DNA of 64,000 bases from positions 101,315,784 through 101,379,783 of the forward strand of contig NC_072893.1 of assembly GCF_027943255.1 (NCBI RefSeq), given 5' to 3'. The notes under the pieces are model-generated. The model searched no databases. It saw only the letters and a program-made list of their open reading frames with translations, and was not told the DNA's origin. The position numbers were made by a program, and so were the translations under genes. This DNA is from Anastrepha obliqua. Its lineage: Eukaryota > Arthropoda > Insecta > Diptera > Tephritidae. Shown in pieces: positions 30,841 to 45,800 of the stretch (position 1 is its first letter; each line of letters opens with the position of its first letter).

Positions 30841-33800
30841 CTGAAAAAGTAAATAACATAGTATTAAATTTTAAAAACCATTTAATATGAGCCTGATTTA
30901 CCATTTAGGACGTGTACCATGACGGTGCCCGAAATATCGTTGCCAAGCATGCAAGTATAGTTGCCAGTGTCGTGCCGGTTGGCATTGGCTATGTAGAGAC
31001 GGCTTAAAGCTCTTCCTGGCAGCATGTCAGTCTTAACACTTGAAACAACAAAAGATTTTGTGAAAATTAATATTATAAATATTATGTCGGAACTCGAACA
31101 TACATATATACACATACATAAGTACGAGCATAAATTTATCTGTAGAGTATAAAAATAATGGTTAGAATTGTAATGACGGATGTAAAAAACTGCCAAGTTG
31201 CATTGCGATAGAAACATATTTATTTGTTTGAAACTATAAGTTGATTGAAAAGTATTGAGCGCACAAATTAAAAAAGATGCATTTTTAAAAGAAATTAGTT
31301 TTTATATTCAATATAGTCTCCCTCATGCGCCATTAGTTTTGGATTATATATCTAATGCTTTATGTTTCTGAAGAGGTAGGAGCAAAACTATATAAAGTCA
31401 AGAAGGTGCACTTCCCGTTCCGTTCCACTAACAAATCTGGGCTAGAAAACTTCAGCACCCAGAAATCAACTAACCATCTAATCACCATAGCTCTACTCCT
31501 CCCATATGTTTATTGTATAAGACAATATTGATTGTATGGGCAATAAACGGGCAAATAATAACAGTTTGTAGAACTACAATAAGGCGCTTGCCACAAATAA
31601 GAGGAGAAGCTCGGCCAAACACCCAAAAAGGATGTAAGCGTTAATTATATAGGTTGTCAAAAAAGTCTTGCGGTATTTCGTTGTATTCGTCGCATCGGTT
31701 CACGCTAGAGCTTTTTGGAAAGCTCTTTTCACGTACTAACACGTGTTTGATTAATTGTTGTTTGCTTTTAGTTGTTCGTGAGTTATAGCGTCGCAAACAT
31801 GGAGCAAAATAAAGAGAAAATACGGCATATTTTACAGTACTACTACGATAAAGGCAAAAATGCATCTCATGCTACCAATAAAATTTGTGCAGTTTATGGA
31901 CCCGATACAGTTTCCATTTCCACCGCACAACGATGGTTTCAACGTTTTCGTTCTGGTGCAGAGGTGATCGAAGATGCGCCACGGTCCGGAAGGCCTGTCG
32001 TCAAAAATTGCGATAAAATCGCTGAATTGATCGAAAGAGACCGGCATAGTAGCAGCCCTAGCATCGGCCAAGAGCTGGGCATGAGTCATCAAACCGTTAT
32101 AAACCATTTGAAGAAGCTTGGATTCAAAAAGAAGCTCGATGTATGGGTGCCACACGACTTGACGCAAAAAAACATTTTTGCCCGTATGGATGCATGCGAA
32201 TCGCTTCTGAATCGCAACAAAATCGATCCGTTTTTGAAGCGGCTGGTCACTGGCGATGAAAAGTGGGTCACTTACGACAACGTGAAGCGCAAACGGTCGT
32301 AGTCGAAAAGCGGTGAAGCTGCCCAGACGGTGGCCAAGCCTGGATTGACGGCCAGGAAGGTTCTTCTGTGTGTTTGGTGGGATTGGCAGGGAATCATCCA
32401 CTATGAGCTGCTCCCCTATGGCCAAACGCTCAATTCGGACCTGTACTGCCAACAACTGGACCGCTTGAATGCAGCACTCATGCAGAAGAGGCCATCTTTG
32501 ATCAACAGAGGCCGAATTGTCTTCCATCAGGACAACGCCAGGCCACACACATCTTTGGTGACGCGCCAGAAACTCCGGGAGCTCGGATGGGAGGTTCTTT
32601 TGCATCCACCGTATAGTCCGGATCTCGCACCAAGTGATTACCACCTATTTCTGTCCATGGCGAACGAGCTTGGTAGTCGCAAGTTGTCCACAAGAGAGTC
32701 CTGTGAAAATTGGCTCTCCGAGTTTTTTGACAATATGGAAGCGAGCTTCTATAAGAGGGGCATTATGAAGTTGGCATCTCGTTGGGAACTCGTCATCGAA
32801 CAAAACGACGCATATTTGACTTAAATCGCATTATTATAACCAATTTTATGAACAATTGAAAATTCAATAAAAATACCGCAAGACTTTTTTGACAACCTAT
32901 ATATAAATTTATAATAAAAATAGCAAAGTGAATAATGTGGCTCATCTTTCTTGGTACTTCCTGAAGCAAGCGAACTACAACATTTCCTGTTGCTGAGAGT
33001 TTGTCCGAATTTTCTTGTCCAGAGTATAGTTAGAATTTCTGAGCATATCTCTTCAAATCACAAAGTACATATACCTTTTTTTGGTCATGCATTTGAAGTG
33101 AAACAACTGCATGGTGACGCCAATTTTTGGGAATTTAAGTTGGAGTATTCGATATAAATTACATAGAAAATAGCAGTAACACAAAAACCTGTAATTTCAG
33201 TCAGTATTGCTTTTATTAGCAATAAATCCCAAATTAGTTATAAAAAATTATTCGAGAAATCGTACGTTTTTCCATCAAGCATAGCCAAGCCGCGACTGAA
33301 GACTATGCTGATCGTTGTTTTTGATGTACGGCATTATTCATTGTGAATATTTTCCTACTAGGCAGATGATAATGGGCAGATATTATACCAGGAAGATTCC
33401 TGGAGTGGCTGTGGGCACGCATTAATGTGTGGTCCGAATTCACCGAGAATGGCTGGATTTTGCCCCTCGACAACAAGCTGGCTATCTACCGTCATTGTGT
33501 AATAACTTTTGGTGGGGTAAAGGGCATTCCGACTTTGATTCACACACTCTTTCATCCGATCTATCTATCATCGTTTTTCTTATTTTCCAAGATGAAGTCG
33601 AGCTCGAGGAAAATAATCATGACAATGGACAGAAGTTCAATGGAGTTGCATTCTGCAAGTCGCCGTAGTTGGTTGGGTTTGTGCCGGACTACCACTCGGT
33701 AGGGGCCGGTTCTAAGTCCATTGTGGGCATAAAACACAAATGAAAGAAAAGTTTTTTTCTAATAGCGGTCGCAGGCAATGACAAACTTCCTAGTGTGTTT

Positions 33801-36800
33801 CGTCAATGAAACGCCAAAAAAAATTTTTTTTTGCGTCATTTATATCCATATATTGATACAAATGAATATATTCTGGCCCAGTGACAACGCTACAAGTTTT
33901 AGTGTGCGTAAAAATAATACTCCGTTATTAATGGTAGATACTAAAATTGAAATCTAATAAGTTACCGGTTAGAATAGACCAGTAACAATGGCTTCCTAAT
34001 TTATTATAAGCCGTATTTGTCGCTATTAAATATACGTTGCCGTCGCAGATACCAGTTAATATCGTTTTGGAAGTGGACGGCGAAATAACACACTTTCGAG
34101 AATTAACATTTTTCAGTACCTCTCAGGATTTGTCCAAGTTTCTTTTGTAATTATTTAATTATCTATCTCTGTTTGTAATATATATATAGCAGCTTCTCCT
34201 CCTATTTGTGGTGTGCGTCTTGATGTTGTTCCACAAATGGAGGGACCTACAGTTTCAAGCCGACTGCGAACGGCAGATATTTTTATGAGGAGCTTTTTCA
34301 TGGCAGAAATACAATCAGAGGCTTGTCATTGCCTGCCGAAGGGCGACCGCTATTAGAAAAATGTTTTTCTTTATTTTGGTGTTTCACCGAGATTCGAAAC
34401 TACGTTCTCTCTGTGAATTCCGAATGGTAGTCGCGCACCAACCCATTCGGTTACGGCGGCCGCCTGTGTGTAATAGTTTTATTAAATTTATCTTATTAAA
34501 TGTATTGCAGTTCCTTCATTCTGCTCAACAAATGGAAATGTATTGATGTTTGCACAGACAGTGGAATTCATTGCCTTACCTGATGCCCCCTCGACTAGTG
34601 TCATAATTTAGCATTCGTGTACCGTGACGCCACGTGATGTAAGATGATGGCTGCGGTATTTTTGAAATTACACATTTTAGCTCGATGGTGCTTCCAGCTT
34701 TGTAGTATTTTTCAGGTGTGGCCGAATCTCTTTCGTCGAGGATTTCCACATGAGGAACTGTTGAGAGAGTGAAAATTACTGAGGAGTTTAATAAACTTAT
34801 TAAGATGTTGAGTAAGAATAATTATGATAAAGTTTATAAAATTGGTTTTTATTTAATAAACTTTCCATTGAATTTCTGGAGTGATATTAAGGCAATACTA
34901 TTTTTTAAATCTGCTTATTTTTTTTAAGAGCATATATGTATATTTAAAGTACCTATATATTATAAATTTCGCCTTATATTTTTGTTGTTGTTCTGATACA
35001 GAACTAAATGTACTGCAGTTACTTCTAAGAGACAGGATACCCGTTTATAAGTATCGATATGTCAGCATAAAAAATGTCAATATTTCCTATTTGTTATCAA
35101 GTGTCGACACTATTTAGCCTAGCTAAAAATTAGAAAAACTTAGTGTTCGATATTTGCTGTAGTTATTATTAAAGGTCCCACAAATTTACCTATACAGCTA
35201 TGCAAAAAAACGAATAGCCGTCTATAGGCTAAGTGCTTTGCAAACTATCTGCGTCTTCTGGACAATTTCCTAAACCAATTCCTTTTAAGGCATGGGGTAT
35301 TTAGAAAATGTCTCAATAGGTTTGGTCATGATAGCTCACCAAATTGCCCAGTCCACACGAAGAGGGAAGATGTTGATCACATCGTGTTCCAATGCCTAAG
35401 TTATGCTCCCGAAATCTTCAAAATTTCAAGCCGAGTAAATATTGTGGATTTTATGCTGAAATCAGCTACCAGCCACGTGAGGTAATACTTTTTTGGCAGT
35501 TCCGCGGGGAGAGTGGTATGATATGTAGTGGAGAGTTATGTAGTGCGTAGGTGTAGCTGTGAGACTACAAGTTGTGCATACTGCTATGCCTGTATAACAG
35601 TCCTTAGAAAGTTTGCTTTCCACAGGCGACATCCCAAGAAAACAAACACCCAAATTTACCTATAACCTACCTCTATATATAATATTTTAATTTTTTTAAC
35701 ACTAGTAGACTGGATATTTCTCTTAATGATGTGACATGTAATTCATAATGGAGATCATGCCAATACTATATATGTAGACTTAGTTAGAACTTACCAATTA
35801 CAGTTAAATACACTAACAATACTAAAGGCGGATGTGAAGAGACTTGACATTCGTATGGGCCTTCGTCATGTTCATTCGCGTATTGTATCGAAAGTTTCCA
35901 GTCGTTTGGCTCATCAAACTCCAAGGAATATCTTGAATCGCTACTGTATGTGTGGCGGCCGAATGTTATCAGGGCCAAGTCATCACCTTTGCGGCGCATC
36001 CATGATACCTTTGATGTAAATCATATTTTATTAGTTCATAAAAGTAACAAACCAGTTGTACAATAATTTTTAAGCTCGAGTAGTTTTTTTCATACATTTA
36101 AATCAGCCAATATTTGGAAAATGTATAATAAGTTCATAGTTGAGGGTCTATAATTTATGAATAATAAATAATATTTTTCAAATCTATTGGTAAAGTTTTC
36201 TCTTCGAATGCAATCATTCAAAGCTTCAGTTGTTTCAATCCTTTGCAATCCTTTGGCGGTTAATATATTTTCAGGCTCGCTGTCGCAAAAAAATGGTCCA
36301 GAGACCCCACAAAGTAAACAAGAGGAAGAGACGAAGCTCATGTCTGAGAAGACGATTTTTTCCAGCAAAACTACCTGTACGGGATTTTAATTCTTTTTGA
36401 ACAGTTTTCGAGCGAGATTGAAAATTTTTTGATAAATTGCAGATTTTTTACTTAACAAAAGTTATAACAGGCGCAGTTCAACTGTCAAAACAAAAGACTT
36501 CCTAAAAAGATGCATGACAGATCCTCTACAAGTAAAAATATCATATGTATACATGTACTCATGTACTTAATTATGTATGACTAATATTCTTCAAAATGGC
36601 ATTTCATCTATTTGGAACGAGCTGGCTACCATATGTACTACGAGCGTTGTATTGATTTCTTCTCACAGGAGCTTGGATAAAAAATTCTGTACGTGGGAGA
36701 ATGTTAGACTATCGGGTTAGACTGACTTTCATTGAAAGAGCGAATGACAGATGGGACTCGAGACGTAGGTTTATGAGTACGACACGAAACCCAGACATTA

Positions 36801-39800
36801 GGCAAGTGAGTGGAGAGCTCCGAATGAACCGACATCAAAAAACACGACGTTTTCAGTAAAAACAGAAAGCGACGATCACGGTTTTATGGATTACAACGGT
36901 ATTGCACACCACGAATTTTTGCTAGAGGGTCAGACGGTTAATAAAAGCTATTATTTGTGCTTTATGGTATGTTTACGTGCAGAAATTCGCCAAAAACGAA
37001 AGGATTTGTGGAAAAACCAATAATCTATTTTGCACCAAGGAAACGCACAGTGCCGAATACCCTCCAACAGCCACCGAATACCCTCCAACAGCCACCGAAT
37101 TTATCTGATATGGCTCACTGCAATTTTTTTCCCGTTTGATCGAGTCAAAAATCGACCACCTAGTCTTAAGCGTCGAAAGGGAGTAATGGAAAAATCGAAG
37201 AGGCTCTCATGGCTACACTGAAAATAGAGTACCAAGAATGCTTCGAGAGCTGGAATAAACGCTGGCAGAAGTGCGTTGCAGTTGATGGGGAATAGCTTGT
37301 ATTTTGAGTTTTCTGAATATATTCCGGAAACCTTTTGATCAAGTCGGTACATCTACTTATATTAAATATAGCGCTCAGTGTAAAGCGCAAGTTGTTACTA
37401 TTAATATACGCCCCATTTTATTACTCATTTTCTCTCAGATTAAAACAATACTGAAATGTAATACGATACTTTATCCATTCATAATGCATCAGGGATGGTA
37501 TTAAATTATTCCTTTAAACTTATCAAGAACCTTTATATGTAGGTTTTTTTACTATGTATTTTTATTTGAAAAATTTGCCAAACACAATGTTTTCTCAAAC
37601 ACTGCGTTATGTCTGTAAGTTTTTCGTTAGAGTAAGATTTTTTATATCAGGTCTGATTCTACAGATAAATATTTCATTTTTTTTGATGTTATGAAACAAT
37701 ACTTCGTTCAGTGAAATACATTTTTCTATTGCTGAAGGTTACACCGTAAACAGCATTTTTGAGGGCGCAATGATTTCAACGTAGGATGAAAGTCCTATAT
37801 CCATATTGTAAAACCTCTAAACTGTTTTGAGTTCTTTGTTAAAATTTCTTTGCTATAGATTTTTATATATTTATTTTTTGGAACAATTCAAAGTAACGTA
37901 TTCAATAATTAATTACAATGCAGTTCAAAATTGGTGTCCAAATTTTAAAGTGTTCCGCTCTTAGTCAGAGCATAGTGCGAAGACAAGCCCGTCTTGCTGG
38001 GAAAGGTGGTCCCTCACCTATTTCCACCCCAGAGCCCTGTAAAGGTAACGGATTTACATCCTTCCCCCGGTAGTCAGAAGAGTATACGGTCTCAAAAGAC
38101 AAAGTATTGGGCGCTCTTTCGAGAATCAGCGACGCAAAATCTCCAGGCCCAGATGGTGTCCCCAATATTGCTTTTAAAGCAGCGGTCCAAGCGAGTCCAG
38201 AAATTTTTGCTGAACTCTACACCGATTGTATCAAGTCTGGTATATTTCCCAGGAGATGGAAACGACAGCGTTTAGTGCTACTGCTAAAACCGGGCAAATT
38301 GCCAAATGATCCATCAGCACACCGACTTTTATGTCTATTAGAAAGAGTGGGGAAGGTACTAGAAAGAATCATCTGTGGGCGGTTGCAGAAATACCTAGAG
38401 GGGCCAACAGGACTTGCGGAGCGACAATTTGGCTTCACACGAGCAAGATTCCCTGTCGACGCCATTCGACAGGTGGCCGAAATCACGAGCGAGGCTATTA
38501 ACAGGACAGGTAGGGCATCCGGCTCTAAGAAATATTGCGCTGTCATAACGCTCGACATAAAGAACGCTTTCAACTCAGCAAATTGGACACTAATGCTTTC
38601 AGTACTGAGTCGTCTTGGAGTGCCGTCGTACCTACTACGGATTATCTGGAGCTTTTTCGATGGCAGGATTTTACGATGGTTTCCTCAAAATGGAGGTGCC
38701 CATGAATGCGACACTGGTAGGATACGCAGACTATATTGCGCTGGTTGTAACGGAGAAACAGGTCATTGATGTGGAACTCACTTGCAACGATGCGATAGCG
38801 AGGATTGAGCGCCGGTTATACAATGCCAAACTCCAGCTAGCAGCGCAAAAAACTGAAGCAGTCTTGTTGAGCAAAAAGAAGAAGAAGAAGACTTTGACGG
38901 TAAATGTCGGTAAAAGCCGGCTATACAGTTCTTAGGGGTTATGATTGACTCTCGCATGACCTTTAGAGAGCAGGCGGTGAAAGTCAGTACGAAAGGCGCT
39001 GTAGTTGCAAATGCTCTAACACGATTGCTGCTGAACATTGGGGGAGCCCAAGGTGCAAGAAGGATATTAGTATCTACTGTGACAGACTCCATCCTGTTAT
39101 ATGCGACTCCCATTTGGTCCCAACCCCGAGACACACACCTACGAGGGGCCAGGCAGGTTTATAGAGTGAGTGCTTTGCGAGTAACTTGTTCATGCCAGAC
39201 AGTATCGGATAATGCATTTTGCGTGATTGCTGGAAAAATTCCACTGGTTATTCGAGTAACTGAACAAAACCGTCTCTATCCAAGGCAAGGTGCAAAACCA
39301 ACAAGGGACCAAAAGCTGGCACAGCGAATGGCGTCACTTGAGGAATGGCAGCGAAGATGGGATCATCCTTCTAAAGGAAGCTGGATGCACGAACATATCC
39401 CTAACCTTGACACGTGGTTACGGCAAAAACACGGAGTAGTAGATTACTTCCTCTCCCAGATGCTGAGCAGACATGGGTGTTTTCAGTATAATCTGCATAG
39501 GTTTGGTCTTTCCGCTTCACCACTCTGCCCTAACTGCCCACAATAGGATGAAGATGCGCGACACGTACTCTTTTACTGTACAAGATTCGCAAGAGAACAT
39601 GATGAGTTAGCCACTAACTTTGGAAGACAGCCAAGTGAAACTAGTTTAATTGGCAGTATGTGCATTTTAAAACATTGCTGGGATGCTGCATGCAACCGCA
39701 CTTCAAGACAAGTGCTAAAGCTAACATGAAACAGTGTTCCAGAGGAGGTGGACTCAGACATATCGACAACAATTACGGACGCTCGAGTTAACGACTCACG

Positions 39801-42800
39801 ACCATATCATACGCAGACCAGACGGTAATGCACATGACATTACCGCACACTTTTGAAGTTCCATTTACTTCTTAATGGAGTAATGCAGACTATCAGCTAC
39901 GTATAACCTCCATACGTCATAGGTAGAGAGCCTGGAGGCAGGTTTCTTTTGTGGTTGTTATCCATAATTACGGCTCCACCCTCGATGTAGTGCAAATGCG
40001 GACGCGGGGTGGAAGTCAGCCGAAGGTGGTGGGAAGACCGGGGTGGAAGTCAGTCCTACATATCACTGACGCGATGGCATCAGTTGAATGTTTCTGACAT
40101 TTTTATCCTCCTCTCAACACAAAACAAAAAAAAAGTGCGGCGACAAACCTCTTCCAACGTCTTCTGTCATATTTATAACACCGTTCGCACCTACATCATC
40201 TTTGGTCAACCACGCACGATTTTCCCTTGTGTATTTCTCTCGGTGTCTTTTCGAAGAGTACGGCCAATCCAGCTCATTTTCTCCTTTTGATTTCTGGCAA
40301 CAACTCGGCAGTTGTTGTCGCGTCAGTAACTTTCCAAAGCTCTGAGCTAAACAGAAGGTCTTATTTCATGCTTGTGTTGAAGATCCTCAGTTTGGTGTTT
40401 CGGTGTTTCGTGATATAACATTGGAGTCCCAGATTTTTTTCAGCTTGAAGACGGCTGCGCGAGCTTTGCTAATGCGCGAGTCTACGTCATCATCTGTACC
40501 GTCATACTGCGTTAACACACTGTCCAGATAAGTGAACTGTTCAACGTTATTAATTACTATAGTGTCGGGACCCGAACGGATGGTTAGAGGTTCTGCTATC
40601 GTCGTCTCCATATGCATGAGTTTTGTCTTGGACATGTTTATTTTCAGCAGTACCAGTCTTGCGTTTTCAACGACCCTTTCCAATGTTTTCTTTGTTCTGT
40701 ATAGTGAATGTGAGAGAAAAAATATGTCATCCGGGTAGTCCAGGTCACCCATATTTTGAAATGGATTTCACTGAATCCATCCGGAGCTTCGCTGCTAGTT
40801 TTCTCAAGTCCCATCCCATCCCAAATACCCGGCTCTCGGACTTACCACCAGATCTTTAAGCTCGCTAAAAATTGTTTTCGATTTGGAATGCAAGTTTTTA
40901 AATTCGAATGGTCAAAACGTAGCGGTCGCCCTTTTAAATTTTTCGTCATATCCTCGACGTTTACAGCCGGATATTAATGGATTCATGGATTCATCATGGA
41001 AAGACTTGCACCTCAACAACGTTTACAAATCGTATAATTGTATTACGAAATTCAACGCTATGTGAAAAGTGTTCATCGCGCGCTCAGGCCAACTTATGAT
41101 GTACATAACCGTCCTACCGAACGTACTATTCGGCAAACCATCGGATTGAAGTAGGGGATGATATTCGACCGATTAGATCACGTAGCGGCCGCCGTAGTCG
41201 AATGGGTTGGTGCGTTATTGCCATTCGGAATCTCGGTGAAACACCAAAAATTAAAAAAAACATTTTTCTAATAGCGGTCGCCCCTCGGCAGGCAATGGCA
41301 AACCTCCGAGTGCATTTCTGCCATGAAAAAGATCTTCATAAAAATAAAAAAAATATCTGCCGTTCGGAGTCGGCTTGAAATTGTAGGTCCCTCCATTTGT
41401 GGAACAACATCAAGACGCACACCACAAATAGGAGGAGGAGCTCGGCGAAACACCAAAAAAGGGTGTACGCGACAATTATATATATATATATATATAGATC
41501 ACGTACAGCCCAAAGTGTAGAGAATATTTCGGCTGTAAATGAGAGTTTCATCGAAGACCCGAAAGAATTGATTCGGCGCCGATCTCAACAACTTGACCTA
41601 TCTTATGGTACTACTTGGGTGATTTTACTCAAAGATCTTGGTTTGAAAGCATATAGCTAAATATAGCTAAATTTGAGGCCGACCAATCTTCCAAAGCGTC
41701 ATAATTTAAGTAGTTGGACTCTTGAAAAACTCGCCGAAGATTTCCATTTGTCACCAGAATTTTTTCAGTGATGAGGCCCATTTTTGGTTTAATGGCTACG
41801 TTAATACGCAAAATTGCCATTCAAGAACAGCCATTACATCCATTGAAAACAATCGTTTGGTGCGCCCTAAGGGCTGGAGGAAACATCGGCTCATATTTTT
41901 TCAAAGACGGGGGCCAATATATGCCATGTGATATCACACCTTTGGACTTTTATTTGTGGGGGTATGTAAAGTCTAAATGCTTTTTGGATAAACCAGCTTC
42001 GATTGATTCATTGGAAGCTAACATTACTAAAAATATTCATGAGTTACCGACCGAAGTCGTCCAGCGAATCATTCAAAGTTGATGTTTACGGTTGGCAGAA
42101 TTACGGCGCAGTTGCGGCCAACATTTGAAAGGGATTCTCTTCAAAAAATAAATGTCATGAATAGTTTTACAGAAAAATAATAAGGATTGCCCAAGCAATT
42201 TGAAATCCGATACCTCTAAATTCATCACTCTTTATATGCGGGTATTTCATAAAAATTAAATATATTAAAGTATCTAGTAGGTCGTGAAATTTTCAAAAAG
42301 GATAATAATGAGTTAGAAATAAATTGAATGTTGCTGTAATCGGTTTGATGGGACAGGTGAATTTAAAGGTTTTACTCACCGTTTTTCCTTGCAAGTCGTT
42401 AACTCTGCAATGCAAATGTACATTCGAGCTCAATTGCGTGCTGACGTTTACTGTTGTGTAAGGATCAGCAAAAAAAGGAAAAGGTTCATGAGTTGTAGTC
42501 TCTGTTATTTCCGATTCTTCATCCTCTGGTGTGTCCGTAAAAGGGGATGAAAATTCTTGCCAAAAATTTTTTGGAAATGTATCGAAAGGATCTCCTGCTC
42601 TTGGACGTTTCACTATTAAATAGAGTAATTAGCATAAAACTTAGATTTTTAGAAAATAATAACAATGAATTTAATTAAGAGCAAAAATATTAATTATTTC
42701 TGCTTAGGCCACACCTTAAACCCCATAAATGTCGAACCACCCTAGTGGAAACGTTTTGATAGACAATCATTTTGATAGACAATGCTAAAACGCGACGTTG

Positions 42801-45800
42801 CTTTCCTTTCAAATTTAATTATAACTTTAGAACCGAGAGCAGGAGGACAGTGCATTCAGCCATCAGAGAAATCCATATTAAGGTAAAAACTTAGAGTTTT
42901 AGATATACATATGTATATAGGAATATCAGAAGTCCGGCGACAGAAAGCGTCTATTGTACATTTAAAGTTTAATGAAAATCAAAAATTTTACGAATATTTT
43001 GTTGATTTGAAGGCGGCGTTTGACAGGGTGTTGCTGAGGCTGTTGATTTATAAACTTCGACAGATGGGGATATCCAGAAAAATAACAAACCTGATAGAAA
43101 ATATCTACGCGTATACTAGATCAGCGGCTCGGACGGGAAAGGAAGTATCCGACTATTTTGAAACCTGCACTGGTGTGAAACAAAGATGCCTGTTGTCGCC
43201 TTTACTCTTCACTTTATACCTAAATCATCTGCACCACTATTTGGAAGGTGGACTATTGGTTGATGGCCGATGATATTGTTCTCCTGGCAGAAAACCCTAA
43301 GGTCATGCAACCCATGATTAATAACCTGGAAAAATACAGTGGAATGTGGAAGTAAACCCAATTAAATCGGAGATGAAGGTCTTTAAAGGGAGTGGACGAC
43401 TTTCTCAGGCAGAAAAATGGTGGTACCAAGGTAGATAAATTAAAGTGGTGTCATTCTCACACCTAAAATGGCGTTCGGAAAGCACTTAGAAGCCAGAAAT
43501 ACTACAGTAAAAGTTAGTATTAATTACACATGTAGATATTTCTTAGCGAAATCATTCATCTCATTAAAATCAAAATGGAAGCTCCTCAATCTACAGAAAA
43601 TGGAATTTTTACACTACTTTGCAATTAATCACGGTTGTAATATAAAAGTTAGTAACATCTGGACAAAAACTTTCCACATTTTTGGACATTATTTAAGCTT
43701 CAAGATAGAGCTAGTTCTCAATGGATCAATCTAAGATTGACGTGAACAACTCGGTAAGACCATAACTGATACCTAGATTGAGCTCAACATTAGGGGAGAA
43801 ATACCGTGGAACATCATCGGGATTAACATGTACACGTTCACTTGTGTAGCACTTGAAAATATCATTTATGAAAATGCTAAATATCTGTGAAGCTTTTTTT
43901 ACTATTTTCCAATATCCTAATATATGTAAAGGGAGTAAAGGGTGGTCTATATAGTGGTTTAATTTCAAAAATTAAAAAAAATGAATACAAATAAATTTTT
44001 TTAGGAAATTATTTGTTTATTCGAAATAGCGAACATTATATTATTATTAAAACACGATCTCTCGGCTGGATTCACAATAGTGTATTATATTAATCCAGTT
44101 TTCCTAAAACTTGGTGATGGTTTCTGACTTTATCTCTTGAATAGCTTGCTTGATATTCGCCTTAAAGTTCTGAATCATTAATCGATTGTTCGCATATTTT
44201 CGGTCCTTCATGGCACTCTACAAAAAAATCTAAAGGCGTCAAACTTCAACTCCGAGGTAGATAATTGACATCGTTGAAATGGCTGGAAACAAGATTACCG
44301 AACTTGGCGTTCACAAGATCGATTGTGGTAGGTTGTATGGCATGTCACGCCATTCTGCTGAAAACAAAGATCGTCCAGGTCCATGCCTTCGATTTTCGTC
44401 CACAAAAAGCGTTTATATGCCTTGGTGCGCTCAACGTTTCCCGAAATGGCGTTTTCACAGAAAAATGGGGCAACGATACCACCGATCGAAAATCCGGACT
44501 AAACTGTCACACTCTGAGGATGAATTGGACTCTCAGCGACCACGTTTCCGATCCCCAGATAAGGCAGTTTTGTTTTTTAACATAACTTTGTCGCCTAGAT
44601 GAAATCGTGTCTTGTCAGAAAAGATGGGTTTGACTCGTTTTCAATAAACTCACGGTTTGGGCCACACATCTTGTTCCTGACCTTCTGTTAAGATTTCTTG
44701 TGGCGAACAGCTGCCAATGTTAAAATATCACATTATTCAAAAACAGAACACACTTATGGACTACCCAGTATACACAGAGGAGCAGGGATCAATAGAGAGT
44801 AATCGTAAACTCGCAGCGGCGTTCACCGAGAGTACTTACCCGAGCGATGATCCCACGTTCTTCGGCGTGGGTTTTTCTCAAAGAACTGTTTCATCAAAAA
44901 TATTCCAAATTACTTTACATGTTTTGATTATTAATTCGGTGCCAGAGCGTTGCCCATATATTTTAACAACCAATTGGTTATGGCGTTCGGCCTTACTCTC
45001 AACTTTTTCTTTTCGCATTAATTAATTAACAAAGGCTTCTAAACAATTATACAAAATTTAACAACATTAAGTTAACCTGAAGAGAATTAAAATGTGATTA
45101 ATTTCGTGAAAGCTAATATTTATAGTAGCACATGGCAAAAATAGCGGAACTGGCTCCGCGAATGCTATCAACTTTGCAAAATGCAATTTCGGCATAAAGT
45201 GAAAGTAAAATATCTTCAATTCTTTTTAACATTTTTATACATTTTTAATTTGTTATTTACCATTCGGAATTCAGAGAGACCGGAGGTTTGAATCTCGGTG
45301 AAAGACCAAAATTAAGAAAAAGTTTTTTCTAACATCGGTCGCCCCTCGGCAGGCAATGGCAAACCTCCGAGTGTATTTATGTCACAAAAAAGCTCCTTGT
45401 AAAAATATCTGCCGTTCGGAGTCGGCTTGAAACTGTAGGTCCCTCCATTTGTGCAAATAGGAGGAGGAGCTCGTCCATTCAACCAAAAACAAATTTTTAT
45501 TCAAAATTTTTGTCATTTGTAAAAAACACACCCCATCAGATTTCTTTTTTTTTCATTAAAGCTGGGACTATGTTCAGTAATCTCTGAAATGTTCATAGTA
45601 GGGATACTTCGATCGATTTGCAAATGGACGTAATACGAGTCCGTACGCTAGCTATACTTTTAAGTGACACTACAAATCAGTTGAAAACTTTGACTTACTG
45701 TTGGGAATATTCGATATTTAGGTCATGGAGTTACCTATCTTATAGGCGGCCGCCGTAGCCGAATGGGTTGGTGCGTGATTACAATTCGGAATTCACAGAG

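Noticed and set aside
31832..32644. 270-codon open frame on the minus strand
   Set aside because: It is the antisense of the mariner transposase; its product has no recognisable features.
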